A DNA stretch of 64,000 bases from CALMEC01 sp964628685 (GTDB lineage: Bacteria > Actinomycetota > Thermoleophilia > Miltoncostaeales > Miltoncostaeaceae). This document shows positions 18,250 through 27,861 of the stretch, in pieces. Position 1 is the first letter of the stretch. The number at the start of each line of letters is the position of its first letter. A program made the translations under genes and the position numbers. The notes under the pieces are model-generated. The model was not told where the DNA came from, did not search any database, and saw only the letters and a list, made by a program, of their open reading frames with translations. The stretch spans positions 124,001 through 188,000 of the forward strand of contig CAZVNM010000004.1 of the NCBI GenBank assembly GCA_964628685.1, in the 5' to 3' direction.

Positions 18250-19346
18250 CCGCGGACCGCCCGTGTGAGCATGCGGGCGATGCGCTCCGCGGCGTCCGGT
18301 CGTGCGACCGCGCGCCCCGCCTCCCCCATGCCCGCCAGACGATCGGGATCGTCCATGAGCTCGCCGATCAGCCCCGCAAGGCGGTCGGCGGTGCACTCGG
18401 CGTCGGGGACGAGGACCGCCGCGCCGGCATCGGCCAGCCAGCGGGCGTTGCCGGTCTGGTGGTCGGCCGTGGCGTGCGGATAGGGCACCAGGATGGCGGG
18501 ACGCCCGACGGCCGCAAGCTCGAACACCGATCCGCCGGCGCGTGAGACCACCAGGTCGGCGGCCGCCACCGCGTCGCCGAACGCGTCCAGGTAGCCCAGC
18601 AGGTGATAGCGCTCGGGCGGGTCACCGCCCAGGATCGCCCGCACGTCGTCGACGTTGCGCGCACCCGCGAGGTGCACCAGATGAAACGGCGGGCCGTCGC
18701 GGTAGGCGGTGGCGACGGCCGTGTTGATGCTGCGCGCGCCCTGGCTCCCGCCGGCCACGAGGACGCACCGCGCGTCCTCCGGGATGCCGAGCGCCGTGCG
18801 CCCCGCCGCCCGCGACGCCCCGGACACGTCGGGGCCCACCGGCCGGCCGGTGACGACGAACTTCGGCTCGGATCGTCCGGCGATCGGAAAGGCGAGGGCC
18901 ACGTGCCGGGCGAGTGGCGCCGCCAGACGGTTGGCGAGCCCCATGTGCGAGTCGGCCTCGGTGAGCACGAGCGGGATGCGAAGGATGCGGGCCGCCACTG
19001 CGACCGGGCCGGCCAGGTAGCCGCCGCCGCCCATCACGGCCTGCGCCCGGCGGCGTCGCAGGATCGCGATGGCGCGCGGAACCGCCGCCAGAGTCAGCCA
19101 GAGGGTGCGCAGGTTGGCGGGCGACAGGCTGCGCGCCAGGCCGCGCATGGGCAGCACGTCCTCCTCGTAGCCCGCGGCGCGCACGAGCCCGTCCCCGGCG
19201 CCGCGCCCCGTCCCGATGAAGGTGACCCGGGCGCCCTCAGCTCGCAAGGCGGCGGCGACCGCCATCGCGGGTTTGACGTGACCCGCCGTCCCGCCCGCCG
19301 CGATCACCACGCGAGGTCCGCGGTCCGGTTCGTGCGCTTCGTGCAT
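18246..19346 (-). CDS. murG: UDP-GlcNAc:undecaprenyl-PP-MurNAc-pentapeptide GlcNAc transferase
   Basis: A 366 aa peripheral membrane glycosyltransferase that converts lipid I to lipid II. It shows the donor/acceptor glycine loop IAAGGTAGHVKPAMAVA (~15-31), VMGGGGYLAGPV and VAGGSQGARSINTA. Later it has SRAGGSVFELAAVGRPAILVPYPHATADHQTGNA, the UDP-GlcNAc-binding signature. Its 5' end overlaps the 3' end of ftsW by 110 bp in another frame. Because the glycine loop itself lies in the overlap, at least ~60 bp of shared coding sequence is unavoidable wherever the start is. Confidence 0.95.
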   Translation of the reverse strand: MHEAHEPDRGPRVVIAAGGTAGHVKPAMAVAAALRAEGARVTFIGTGRGAGDGLVRAAGYEEDVLPMRGLARSLSPANLRTLWLTLAAVPRAIAILRRRRAQAVMGGGGYLAGPVAVAARILRIPLVLTEADSHMGLANRLAAPLARHVALAFPIAGRSEPKFVVTGRPVGPDVSGASRAAGRTALGIPEDARCVLVAGGSQGARSINTAVATAYRDGPPFHLVHLAGARNVDDVRAILGGDPPERYHLLGYLDAFGDAVAAADLVVSRAGGSVFELAAVGRPAILVPYPHATADHQTGNARWLADAGAAVLVPDAECTADRLAGLIGELMDDPDRLAGMGEAGRAVARPDAAERIARMLTRAVRG

Positions 19347-20481
19347 TGGCTCCCTGTCGCGAGATGTTGATGAGGATGCCGACCCCCGTCAGGCATACCA
19401 CGAGGTTGGTGCCGCCGGCCGAGACGAGCGGCAGCGGCACGCCGGTGATCGGGAAGAGCCCCATCACCTGCGCCAGGTTGATAGCCGCCTGGAGGGCGAT
19501 CATCGTGGTCACGCCCACGGCGAGCAGGCGGGTGTGCAGCGACCCGGCCCGCATCGCGATGCGGTACCCCATCGTCCCCACCAGGGCGAATCCCGCGATC
19601 AGGGCGAAGAGGCCCAGAAGCCCCAGTTCCTCGCCGATGATCGCGCCGATCATGTCGGTGTGCGCCTCTGGCAGGTAGTTCATCTTCTGGATGCTGTTGC
19701 CGAGGCCGCGCCCGAACAGGCCGCCGGAGCCGATCGCGATCTGGGCCTGCACGTTCTGGAACGCCTCGTGCGTCGGGTCGGCCCAGGGGTCGAGGAACCC
19801 GCGCACGCGACTCAGCTGGTAGGGCGACGTCGCGATCGTCACGAGGGCCCCCATGACGACGGCGCCGAGCATGATCCCGATCTTCTGCAGCGGGATGCCC
19901 GCCACGAACACCATGGCGAGGACGATCGCGACCAGGATCGATGCGGTTCCCAGGTCCGGCTCGAACTTGATGAGCGCCGCGAACGCGAGCACCACCACGA
20001 TGAGGGGCACCATCCCCCGCCGCCGGGTCAGCATGCGCGGATCGCGCGCCACGATGGTGGCCACCCACAGGATGACCGCGAGCTTCGCGAGCTCGGACGG
20101 CTGCACCTGGATCCCGCCGACGACCAGCCAGCGCGTGGCGCCGTTGATCACCGGCGAGATGGGCGGCGGCATGAGGAGCACCGCCACGAGCATGGCGCCC
20201 GCGATGGCGAGGGCCAGGGGCGCGACGCGCCGCAGCGCGTCGGACCGCATCCGCACCGCGAGGCCCAGGGCCACGAAACCGATGACCGTGAAGGCGATCT
20301 GACGCTGGATGATGCCGGTCGGGCTGCCGCCGGCGATGATCGCGTCTGCGCTCGTGGCCGAGTACACCATCACCAGGCCGAAGCACACCAGGAAGAGCGA
20401 CGCGCCCAGCAGCAACCGCTCCTGCCGACGGTGGGTCGCCGACTGTGCCCGAGACCCGGACGTCGCTGAGGGGTGCGCCAT
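19237..20481 (-). CDS. ftsW: Peptidoglycan glycosyltransferase FtsW
   Basis: A 414 aa SEDS-family polymerase that makes septal glycan strands with FtsI. About ten membrane helices are visible, beginning LLLGASLFLVCFGLVMVYSAT. The SEDS signature is present (ITGVPLPLVSAGGTNLVV near residue 350). A ~40-residue basic, disordered tail (GANARSART...GGRRRLAS) follows the last helix and is encoded across the start of murG. The tail may be a cytoplasmic docking segment. It lies between murD and murG, the canonical order. Confidence 0.94.
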   Translation of the reverse strand: MAHPSATSGSRAQSATHRRQERLLLGASLFLVCFGLVMVYSATSADAIIAGGSPTGIIQRQIAFTVIGFVALGLAVRMRSDALRRVAPLALAIAGAMLVAVLLMPPPISPVINGATRWLVVGGIQVQPSELAKLAVILWVATIVARDPRMLTRRRGMVPLIVVVLAFAALIKFEPDLGTASILVAIVLAMVFVAGIPLQKIGIMLGAVVMGALVTIATSPYQLSRVRGFLDPWADPTHEAFQNVQAQIAIGSGGLFGRGLGNSIQKMNYLPEAHTDMIGAIIGEELGLLGLFALIAGFALVGTMGYRIAMRAGSLHTRLLAVGVTTMIALQAAINLAQVMGLFPITGVPLPLVSAGGTNLVVCLTGVGILINISRQGANARSARTGPRTSRGDRGGRDGGSRQTRDGGRRRLAS

Positions 20482-20531
20482 CGGGTGTCAGGTTCGACGC
20501 CGGATGCCCGCCCCCTGCGCTGACGACGCGG

Positions 20532-21848
20532 TCAGGGTTCGGGCGTCACCGCTCCCGCGCGCCCACCCGTCACCGCGTCGCGAAAGGCGCGTCCCCGCGC
20601 CTCGTAATCGCTGAACTGGTCGAGGCTCGTGCAGGCCGGTGCGAGCAGCACCACGTCCCCGGAGGATGCGGCCGTGCGCGCCGCCGCGATAGCGGCGTCG
20701 ATGGTGCCGCTCGTGACGACCGGGATGCCCACCGCGTCGAACGCCGCGGCGAGCTCCGGAGCGGCCTCCCCCACCAGGTAGGCGGCCACGACGCCGCCGG
20801 CGGCCCGATCGGCGAGCGGGGCGAACGGGGTGCCCTTGCCACGTCCGCCGGCGATCAGGTGCACGCGCGCGGGATATGCGTCCAGCGCGGCCATGGCGGC
20901 GTCCGGATTGGTGGCCTTGGAGTCGTTGACGTAGGTGACCCCGTCGACCTCGGCCACCACCTCCAACCGGTGCTCCACCCCGGGGAACGAGGCGAGCCCC
21001 GCGGCGAGCGCCGCGGCCCCCGCGCCCATGTGGGCCGCCAGCGCGACGGCGGCCATCGCGTTCTGACGGTTGTGGCGTCCGCGCAGGGCCACGTCGTCCC
21101 AGTGGGCGACCAACCCCAGATCCGCATGGTGCAGGCCGCCCTCGGCCCAGGCGATCGACCCGTCGACCGGCGTCTCGTCCACGCTGCGGGCGGGCGCCGC
21201 ACCCGGGATCGCCGTCCCCGCCGGCGCGACGGCCAGGTCGTCCGCAGCGAGGTTCGCGAACACCCGCAGCTTGGCGGCCGCGTACGCCTCCATGTCGCCG
21301 TGGCGGTCCAGGTGGTCGGGCGTGACGTTGAGGAGGACCGCGGCCACCGGATGAAACGCGTCGGCCACGCCCTCCAGCTGGAAGCTCGAGCATTCGACCA
21401 CCAGCACGGTGGCGTGGGGGGTCGTCTCGACCAGCCCGCTCACCGGCGTGCCCTGGTTTCCGCATGCGATCGCCGGGATGCCCGACTCGCGCAGCAGGTG
21501 GGCGGTGAGCTCGGTGGTGGTCGTCTTGCCGTTGGTGCCCGTCACGGCGATGATCGGGCAGTCGGTGTGGCGTGCGGCGAGCTCCACCTCGCTGATGACC
21601 GGGATCCCCGCAGCACGGGCGGCGACCACCGGCGGCGCGCCCTCGGGCACCCCGGGGCTCTTGACCACGAGGTCCACATCGGTCACCGGATCCGCCGTGC
21701 CGGTGCGCGCATCCACACCCGCGGCCAGGAGGTCGTCGACGGCCACGTCGCCGGCGTCGATCGCCACCACATCCCAGCCGGTGCGTGCGAGCAGCAGCGC
21801 CGCGGCGCGCCCGGAGCGCGCCAGCCCCACCACCAGCGCGCGGCTCAC
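20532..21848 (-). CDS. murD: UDP-N-acetylmuramoylalanine--D-glutamate ligase
   Basis: A 438 aa cytoplasmic Mur ligase that adds D-glutamate. It has the N-terminal motif VVGLARSGRAAALLL, the P-loop VTGTNGKTTTTEL (~107-119) and the ligase motif VNDSKATNPDAA. The start codon at 21848 overlaps the mraY stop by 4 bp. A 50 bp gap separates it from ftsW. Confidence 0.95.
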   Translation of the reverse strand: MSRALVVGLARSGRAAALLLARTGWDVVAIDAGDVAVDDLLAAGVDARTGTADPVTDVDLVVKSPGVPEGAPPVVAARAAGIPVISEVELAARHTDCPIIAVTGTNGKTTTTELTAHLLRESGIPAIACGNQGTPVSGLVETTPHATVLVVECSSFQLEGVADAFHPVAAVLLNVTPDHLDRHGDMEAYAAAKLRVFANLAADDLAVAPAGTAIPGAAPARSVDETPVDGSIAWAEGGLHHADLGLVAHWDDVALRGRHNRQNAMAAVALAAHMGAGAAALAAGLASFPGVEHRLEVVAEVDGVTYVNDSKATNPDAAMAALDAYPARVHLIAGGRGKGTPFAPLADRAAGGVVAAYLVGEAAPELAAAFDAVGIPVVTSGTIDAAIAAARTAASSGDVVLLAPACTSLDQFSDYEARGRAFRDAVTGGRAGAVTPEP

Positions 21849-22846
21849 GGCAGGTCCCGGAAGAAGAGCGTGAAGCCGGTGGCCGCCAGGAGCGATGCGA
21901 GCAGCCAGAACCGCACGATGATCTTGGTCTCGCTCCAGGCCGCCATCTCGAAGTGGTGGTGGATGGGGGTCATGAGGAAGACCCGGCGGTGGAACCGCTT
22001 GAAGACGACCACCTGGACGATGACCGACAGCGCCTCCAGGACGAAGACCCCGCCGATGATCACCAGGAGGATCTCGGTCTTGGTCATGACGGCCATCGAG
22101 GCGATCGCGCCGCCCAGCGCATAGGAGCCGGTGTCACCCATGAAGACGCCCGCCGGGAACGAGTTGAACCAGAGGAACCCCAGGCACGCCCCCACCATGG
22201 CGGCGCAGAAGATGGCCAGGTCCATCTGCCCGTAGATGGCGTTGCCCACCGTCTGGCTGGCCACGAAGGCCATGCCGGTGTAGGCGAGGAGGGCGATGCC
22301 GGAGGTGCCCGCCGCCAGACCGTCCAGCCCGTCGGTCAGGTTGACGGCGTTGGCGAACCCGCTGATCACCAGGTAGACGATGACGGTGAAGACGTAGGGC
22401 CCCACGTCGAACGCGCGGTCGATGATCGGGATGTGGATGGTCGTCGCGAAGCCGGTGATGCGCACCGCCACCAGCACGAACACGATCGAGATGATGAGGA
22501 GCAGGAGCATCCGCCACTTGCCGGCGAGACCGCCGGAGCGCTTGTGCCAGACCTTCATCAGGTCGTCGGTGAACCCGATGGCGCCGCACGCCACCGTGGT
22601 GCCGAGCACCATCATCGCCTGCGTGCTGCGCGTGGAGAGGATGAGGAACGGCACGGCGCACGCGATGAGGATGAGCACGCCGCCCATCGTCGGGGTGCCC
22701 TGCTTCTGGGCATGGGCGTCGGGGATGAGCCCCTCGGGCCGCACGAACTGGCCGACCTCGTTCTTGCGCAGCCATCCGATGAACTTGGGGCCGAGGAAGA
22801 GCAGGAGTGTCGCGGCCGCGATGGCGGCGATGAGGACGCGCTCCAC
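21845..22846 (-). CDS. mraY: Phospho-N-acetylmuramoyl-pentapeptide transferase
   Basis: A 333 aa membrane enzyme that makes lipid I from undecaprenyl phosphate. About ten helices, the diagnostic QKQGTPTMGGVLIL segment, DDLMKVWHKRSGGL with the catalytic Asp pair, NAVNLTDGLDGLAAG, and the HHHFE motif near the C-terminus are all visible. It is coupled to murD by a 4 bp overlap and lies 3 bp from murF. Confidence 0.96.
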   Translation of the reverse strand: MERVLIAAIAAATLLLFLGPKFIGWLRKNEVGQFVRPEGLIPDAHAQKQGTPTMGGVLILIACAVPFLILSTRSTQAMMVLGTTVACGAIGFTDDLMKVWHKRSGGLAGKWRMLLLLIISIVFVLVAVRITGFATTIHIPIIDRAFDVGPYVFTVIVYLVISGFANAVNLTDGLDGLAAGTSGIALLAYTGMAFVASQTVGNAIYGQMDLAIFCAAMVGACLGFLWFNSFPAGVFMGDTGSYALGGAIASMAVMTKTEILLVIIGGVFVLEALSVIVQVVVFKRFHRRVFLMTPIHHHFEMAAWSETKIIVRFWLLASLLAATGFTLFFRDLP

Positions 22847-22849
22847 GGC

Positions 22850-24151
22850 TCAGGCCGCCCCGAGCGCCGCGGTCACGCGCTCGAGGGCCATGGACCGCGA
22901 CCCCTTGACCAGGACGGTGTCGCCCTCGCGCACGTGGTCCCCCACGTCGGCCAGCAGGGCGTCCACATCGCGGAAGTGGACCGCACCGTCGCCGAAGCCC
23001 TTCACGTACCAGGCCGCCCGGGTGCCGACGCCGATCACCAGGTCCACGCCGGCCGCGCGTGCGGCCTCGCCGATCTCACGGTGGAAGTCGGCCTCGCCGC
23101 CGCCCAGTTCCATCATGTCGCCAAGGATGGCGACGCGGCGGCCGGGGCGCCCGGCCAGGTCGTCGATCGCTGCCCGCATCGAGATGGGGTTCGCGTTGTA
23201 GCAGTCCTCGATGAGGGTGCCGCCCACCGCAAGCGGTCCGACGTTGCCGCGCATCGCCGAGAGCGTCACGTCCACCCGCGTGCCGGCGGCGGGCGCATGG
23301 CCCAGGGCGATGCAGCAGGCCTCAGCGGCGGCGGCGCAGCGGCGCTGCCACCCGATCTCGAGGTTCATATCGAGGTCGACGGTCGGCGCGTCGCCGAACC
23401 AGATGACCCTCACCTCTTGATCGAGGGTCGAGATCAAAGGTTCGAGTAGGGGTTCATCCTCGGGCACCACGGCCACGCCGTCGGGTGAAAGTGCCTGCAA
23501 CAGCTCGAATTTGGCCCTCGCCACGTTCTCGACGGTTCCCAGGAGCTCCAGGTGGGCCGGGCCGATCGCGGTGATGCATCCCACGCTGGGTGGTGCCAGC
23601 TCGGCCAGCTGTGCGATCTGTCCGAGGCCGCGCATGCCCATCTCGATCACCGCCACCTCGGTGTCCTCCCGGATGGCGAGCAGTGACAGGGGCACCCCGA
23701 TCTCGGTGTTGCGGTTGCCGGGCGTGCCCTCCACGCGGACCCCGGCCGCGGTGAGCATCGCCACCAGGATGTCCTTGGTGGTCGTCTTGCCGGTCGCACC
23801 GGTCACCCCCACCACGCGGGCACCCGACCGTGCGATCGCGGCCCGGCCGGCGTTCTGGAGCGCGAGCGCCGGATCGGGGGTCACGATGACCGGCTTGCGG
23901 ATCGAGAGGAACTCGCCCTCCAGCCACCGCCAGATCTTCTCGCTGATGATCGCGGCCGCCGCACCGGCGCGCAGGGCGTCGGGCGCGTAGAAGCCGCCGT
24001 CCTGCGTCTCGCCGCGGATGCCCACGAAGAGCGAGCCCTCGGGCACGTCCCGCGAGTCGACCGTGGCCCCCTCGAACTCGACCCCCGGCGACCCCGTCGG
24101 GATCCGCGCCCCGGGGGTGGCCTTCATGACCTCGTTGGCCGTCATCCTCAT
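22850..24151 (-). CDS. murF: UDP-MurNAc-tripeptide--D-Ala-D-Ala ligase
   Basis: A 433 aa ligase that completes the pentapeptide precursor. It carries the N-terminal MurF substrate domain (FEGATVDSRDVPEGSLFVGIRG), the P-loop VTGATGKTTTKDIL, the EMGMRG motif and DCYNANPISMRAAID. The start at 24151 overlaps the murE stop by 4 bp. A nearby second ATG (MTANEV) is an alternative that shortens the protein by two residues. Confidence 0.95.
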   Translation of the reverse strand: MRMTANEVMKATPGARIPTGSPGVEFEGATVDSRDVPEGSLFVGIRGETQDGGFYAPDALRAGAAAAIISEKIWRWLEGEFLSIRKPVIVTPDPALALQNAGRAAIARSGARVVGVTGATGKTTTKDILVAMLTAAGVRVEGTPGNRNTEIGVPLSLLAIREDTEVAVIEMGMRGLGQIAQLAELAPPSVGCITAIGPAHLELLGTVENVARAKFELLQALSPDGVAVVPEDEPLLEPLISTLDQEVRVIWFGDAPTVDLDMNLEIGWQRRCAAAAEACCIALGHAPAAGTRVDVTLSAMRGNVGPLAVGGTLIEDCYNANPISMRAAIDDLAGRPGRRVAILGDMMELGGGEADFHREIGEAARAAGVDLVIGVGTRAAWYVKGFGDGAVHFRDVDALLADVGDHVREGDTVLVKGSRSMALERVTAALGAA

Positions 24152-25623
24152 GCAAGCGCCTCCAGCACCTCGCGTGCCACCTCCCGATCATCGAACGGGC
24201 GCACAACCCCGTCCGTCTCCTGACCGCGTTCGTGTCCCTTGCCGGCGATGACCAGCACATCGCCGTCACCAGCCATGCCGCTCGCCGCGACGATCGCCGC
24301 CCGGCGATCCGGTTCGACCACGAGCTCCGCCGGGCCGCGGTCGGCCCCGGCCAGGATCTCGTCGATGATCACCGCCGGGTCCTCGGTGCGCGGGTTGTCC
24401 GACGTGACGACAGCGACGTCGGCGAGCTCGCGGGCGATGCGGCCCATCTGCGGCCGCTTGCCACGGTCGCGGTCACCGCCGCACCCGAAGACGACCACCA
24501 GGCGCCGCCCGTCGGGCACCAGGCGCCGCGCCTCCTGTAGGACGTTTCGCAGGGAGTCGGGCGTGTGGGCGTAATCGACGATCACCTGGAACGGCTGCCC
24601 GGCGTCGACGGGTTCGAAACGTCCCGGCACCCCCGTCACCCCGGCGATCCCACGCGCGATCGCATCGTGGTCGATGCCCAGGATCTCGGCGATCGCCACC
24701 ACGCCGGTGACGTTTGCGACGTTGAAGTGACCGCGAAGCGGACTCTCCAGGTCGAACGGGCCGCGCGGCGTGACCATCCGTGCGCCGAACCCGCGTGGAT
24801 GCTGACGCACGTCCTCGGCGCGGACCGGCGCGTCACGCCCCTCGACGGTGAAGCCCAGCGCACCGGGGAGTTCGGCGGCGAGCCTGCGTCCGTGCGTGTC
24901 GTCGACGTTGACGGCGGCCGGCGGGTCGTCCCCCTCCCCGTCCGGACGCACGAACAGGGCACGCTTGGACGCGAAGTAGTGCTCCTCGTCCCGGTGGTAG
25001 TCGAGGTGGTCGCGCGTGAGGTTGGTGAAGAGCGCGGCCGCGAAATGCACACCGGCCACGCGTCGCTGCGCGAGCGCATGTGACGAGACCTCCATCGCGC
25101 AGGCCCGATCACCGGCGTCCAGCATGCGGGTGAACAGGTGCTGCAGGTCGGTGCTCTCCGGTGTGGTGTGCGTGACCGGTTCGATCTCACCACCCACCCG
25201 CGCCTCGATGGTGCCGATGAGCCCGCAGGGAAGGCCCGCCGCCTCCAGCACCGCGCGGGTGAGGAACGCGCAGGTCGTCTTGCCGTTGGTGCCGGTGATC
25301 CCCACCACCCGCAGCCGGGCGCTCGGGTCGCCCTCGAGGCGGGCCGCCATGAGCGCCATCGCGAGGCGGGCGTCGGACACGAGCACCTGCGGTGCCGGCA
25401 GATCGAGCTCCCGCTCGACCACGAGGGCGGCGGCCCCGGCGGCGACCGCCTGGGGTGCGAAGTCGTGACCGTCGACGCGGACGCCGCGCAGGCATGCGAA
25501 GGCCGATCCGGACCGCACGGCGTCGGATCGGTAGGTGACCTCGCGCACCTCCACCGGCCGATCCGCGCTCACGCCGAGCAGTCGGGCCCCGGGGAGGCCC
25601 GTGGTGAGCTCCTGCAGGATCAT
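24148..25623 (-). CDS. murE: UDP-MurNAc-L-Ala-D-Glu--meso-diaminopimelate ligase
   Basis: A 491 aa ligase that adds the third amino acid of the stem peptide. The P-loop ITGTNGKTTCAFLT and THTTPEST are typical. The substrate-selecting motif is DNPRTEDP, which in this family specifies meso-diaminopimelate rather than lysine. This agrees with lysA (meso-DAP decarboxylase) elsewhere in the window. Downstream coupling to murF is by a 4 bp overlap; upstream, 145 bp without a gene separates it from ftsI, where a secondary promoter could sit. Confidence 0.95.
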   Translation of the reverse strand: MILQELTTGLPGARLLGVSADRPVEVREVTYRSDAVRSGSAFACLRGVRVDGHDFAPQAVAAGAAALVVERELDLPAPQVLVSDARLAMALMAARLEGDPSARLRVVGITGTNGKTTCAFLTRAVLEAAGLPCGLIGTIEARVGGEIEPVTHTTPESTDLQHLFTRMLDAGDRACAMEVSSHALAQRRVAGVHFAAALFTNLTRDHLDYHRDEEHYFASKRALFVRPDGEGDDPPAAVNVDDTHGRRLAAELPGALGFTVEGRDAPVRAEDVRQHPRGFGARMVTPRGPFDLESPLRGHFNVANVTGVVAIAEILGIDHDAIARGIAGVTGVPGRFEPVDAGQPFQVIVDYAHTPDSLRNVLQEARRLVPDGRRLVVVFGCGGDRDRGKRPQMGRIARELADVAVVTSDNPRTEDPAVIIDEILAGADRGPAELVVEPDRRAAIVAASGMAGDGDVLVIAGKGHERGQETDGVVRPFDDREVAREVLEALA

Positions 25624-25768
25624 TGACGGGAAAATCTAGTACACCCCCTCGGCGGCTCCCGCCGGCACGACGCGGAGGGGACCGTGCGGGCACCCGGCCG
25701 GACCCACCGCCACGGCCCGGCGGCGCCCGACGGACGACCGGAGCCACGGGCACGGCACACCCACGACA

Positions 25769-27487
25769 TCAGCCCGGCGGGATGCTCAGATCCTCGAGCG
25801 CGTAGTCGGCGATGTCCTTGAACGCCGGCGCCGCGACCTCGCCACCGGTGCGCGGGCCCATGGGATCGGGCTCGTCGATCATGACGCCGATGACCAGCGC
25901 CGGCTTCTGCGCCGGCACGTAGCCGATGAACGACGCGCGGAAGCGGTCGTCGAAGTACTTGCCGGTGGTGGGGTCGACTTTCTGGGCGGTCCCGGTCTTG
26001 CCGGCGACCTTGTAGTACCTGAGGCTCGCCTGGACGCCGGTGCCGGTGCTGCCCTCCACCACGTCCTCCAGCATGGTGCTGAGCTGACGGGCGGTCGTCG
26101 GCTTCATGATGCGCACCCGCTTGCCGCGCGGCTGGGCGGTCCCACCGATCCGGTCCACGAGGTACGGGGTCACCAGCTCGCCGCCGTTGGCGATTGCGGC
26201 GTACGCCCGCACCTGCTGCAGCTGCGTCGCCGTCATGCCTTGGCCGATCGGGATGTTGACGGCCTGGGCGTCGTTCCACTTCAGCTTGGGCACGAGCCCG
26301 GAATGCTCGTGACCGAGGTCAACCCCGGTCGCCCGACCGAAGCCGAACTTCACCATCCAGCTGCGCAGATTCCCCTTGCTTCGCAGCTGCCTCGAGATCT
26401 CGATGATGCCCATGTTGCTCGACCGCTGCAGGATCTCGTTGGTGGTCATCGTCGCCCAACCGTCGCGCGGATGGGCCTCGCCGACCTTGAAGTCGTCCGG
26501 CTCACCCTTGACCATGATGAACGGCGGCAGGTTGTACGGGCGGTTCGGTGTGGTGAGCCCGTCGTCCAGCGCACCGGCAACGGTCACCACCTTGAAGACC
26601 GAGCCCGGCTCGTACGGATCGGTGATCGACCGCGGCTGGATCGCGTTGACGTTGAGCTTGGCCCGGTTGTTGGCGTTGAGCCGCGGGATCGACGCCATCG
26701 CCAGGATGGCCCCGGTGTTGGGGTCCATGACGACCCCCGTGGCGCCCTTCGCACGGTACTTGACCCTGGTGTCGATCAGCACCTCCTCCAGCCGCTGCTG
26801 GATGGACGAGTCGATCGTGAGCTGGACGCCGGTGCCCGGCTGCGGCTTGCGGACCTCCTGGATCTGGACGGTCTGTCCCAGCAGAGCGTCGCGGACCTCG
26901 ACCCGGCGGCCGGCGCGCCCCTGCAGGGACGTGTCGAGCTGCGCCTCGAGCCCCTCGAGCCCCCTGCCGCTGTCGAGTTCGGTGTAGCCCAGGATCTGCC
27001 CGCCGACCGGCCCCAGCGGATAGGTGCGACGCAGGGTGCTCGTGAAGTGCAGACCGTCCAGCTTGAGGTTCTTGAGGTACTGACCGTCCTTCCATCGCAC
27101 CTGCTTGGCGAGCACGACGTACGGGCGCCGCGACTTCAGCAGGGTGAGCATCTCGTCGCGCCGCGCGGCGTCGGCACCGATGGAGGACGCGACGGTGTCG
27201 GCGACCAGCTTCGGATCACGGACGTAGCGTGCGTCGGCGGTGACCTCCATCGACGGGACGTCGGTGGCGAGCGTCTGGCCGTCGGCGCTGACGATGGCAC
27301 CGCGCATGGCCGGGGTGTCGATGGGGATCCGGTGCTGCACGTCGGCCTTCGACGACAGCCAGGAGGAGCGCACCACCCCCAGCCACACCGCCCGCATCGC
27401 GAGGATCGCGAAGAGGCTCGTGACCACGAGGACCAGGATGCGGATGCGCCGCTTCGAACCTGCCGTCGAGCCGGCGCGGGTGCTCAC
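25769..27487 (-). CDS. ftsI: Septal penicillin-binding protein FtsI (PBP3, class B)
   Basis: A 572 aa transpeptidase that crosslinks septal peptidoglycan. One N-terminal helix (ILVLVVTSLFAILAMRAVWL, ~17-36) anchors it. The dimerisation domain contains PMRGAIVS-like and GQILGYTE segments. The catalytic motifs are S296-VFK (SxxK), SSN at 356-358 and KTGTAQ at 497. No PASTA domains follow. Translation starts at GTG 27487, overlapping the ftsL stop by 4 bp (GTGA). Confidence 0.94.
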   Translation of the reverse strand: MSTRAGSTAGSKRRIRILVLVVTSLFAILAMRAVWLGVVRSSWLSSKADVQHRIPIDTPAMRGAIVSADGQTLATDVPSMEVTADARYVRDPKLVADTVASSIGADAARRDEMLTLLKSRRPYVVLAKQVRWKDGQYLKNLKLDGLHFTSTLRRTYPLGPVGGQILGYTELDSGRGLEGLEAQLDTSLQGRAGRRVEVRDALLGQTVQIQEVRKPQPGTGVQLTIDSSIQQRLEEVLIDTRVKYRAKGATGVVMDPNTGAILAMASIPRLNANNRAKLNVNAIQPRSITDPYEPGSVFKVVTVAGALDDGLTTPNRPYNLPPFIMVKGEPDDFKVGEAHPRDGWATMTTNEILQRSSNMGIIEISRQLRSKGNLRSWMVKFGFGRATGVDLGHEHSGLVPKLKWNDAQAVNIPIGQGMTATQLQQVRAYAAIANGGELVTPYLVDRIGGTAQPRGKRVRIMKPTTARQLSTMLEDVVEGSTGTGVQASLRYYKVAGKTGTAQKVDPTTGKYFDDRFRASFIGYVPAQKPALVIGVMIDEPDPMGPRTGGEVAAPAFKDIADYALEDLSIPPG

Positions 27488-27861
27488 GGTGCCGGCGTCG
27501 CGCCCCGCGCCTGGATGTACCGGAGGTCATCGCTCCGCGGCCGGAACATCCCCATCCGGTCGGCCCGCGCGCGGACGGCGACGTCGGTCTGGCTGCGGGT
27601 GCCCTGCAGCCGGGCGATCTGCTCCTGGACCTCGGCGGTCTGGCGGGCAACCTGCCCCTGTCGCTTGACGAGGGCGAGCTCGGCGGAGTTGACGTAGATC
27701 ACCCCGGAGAAGAGCAGCGCGAAGAGCGGGATGACGAGGAGCCCCAGCCGGATGCGGGGCCGGCGTCGCCGGCGCCGCGCCAGTTGGAGTTCGGCCCTGC
27801 GCTGGGGCTGCGGTCGTGCCGCCGGACGCGTGGCGACTCGGGCTGCTGCCCGTCCGCTCAC
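27484..27861 (-). CDS. ftsL: FtsL-like septum formation protein
   Basis: A 125 aa protein with a basic N-terminus rich in R and Q and one membrane helix (LGLLVIPLFALLFSGVIYV). A coiled-coil segment follows (ELALVKRQGQVARQTAEVQEQIARLQ), the FtsL/DivIC layout. I place the start at GTG 27861 because it overlaps the rsmH stop as GTGA; the frame upstream lies inside rsmH. Sequence identity in this family is always low, so the call rests on topology and its position between rsmH and ftsI. Confidence 0.8.
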   Translation of the reverse strand: MSGRAAARVATRPAARPQPQRRAELQLARRRRRRPRIRLGLLVIPLFALLFSGVIYVNSAELALVKRQGQVARQTAEVQEQIARLQGTRSQTDVAVRARADRMGMFRPRSDDLRYIQARGATPAP

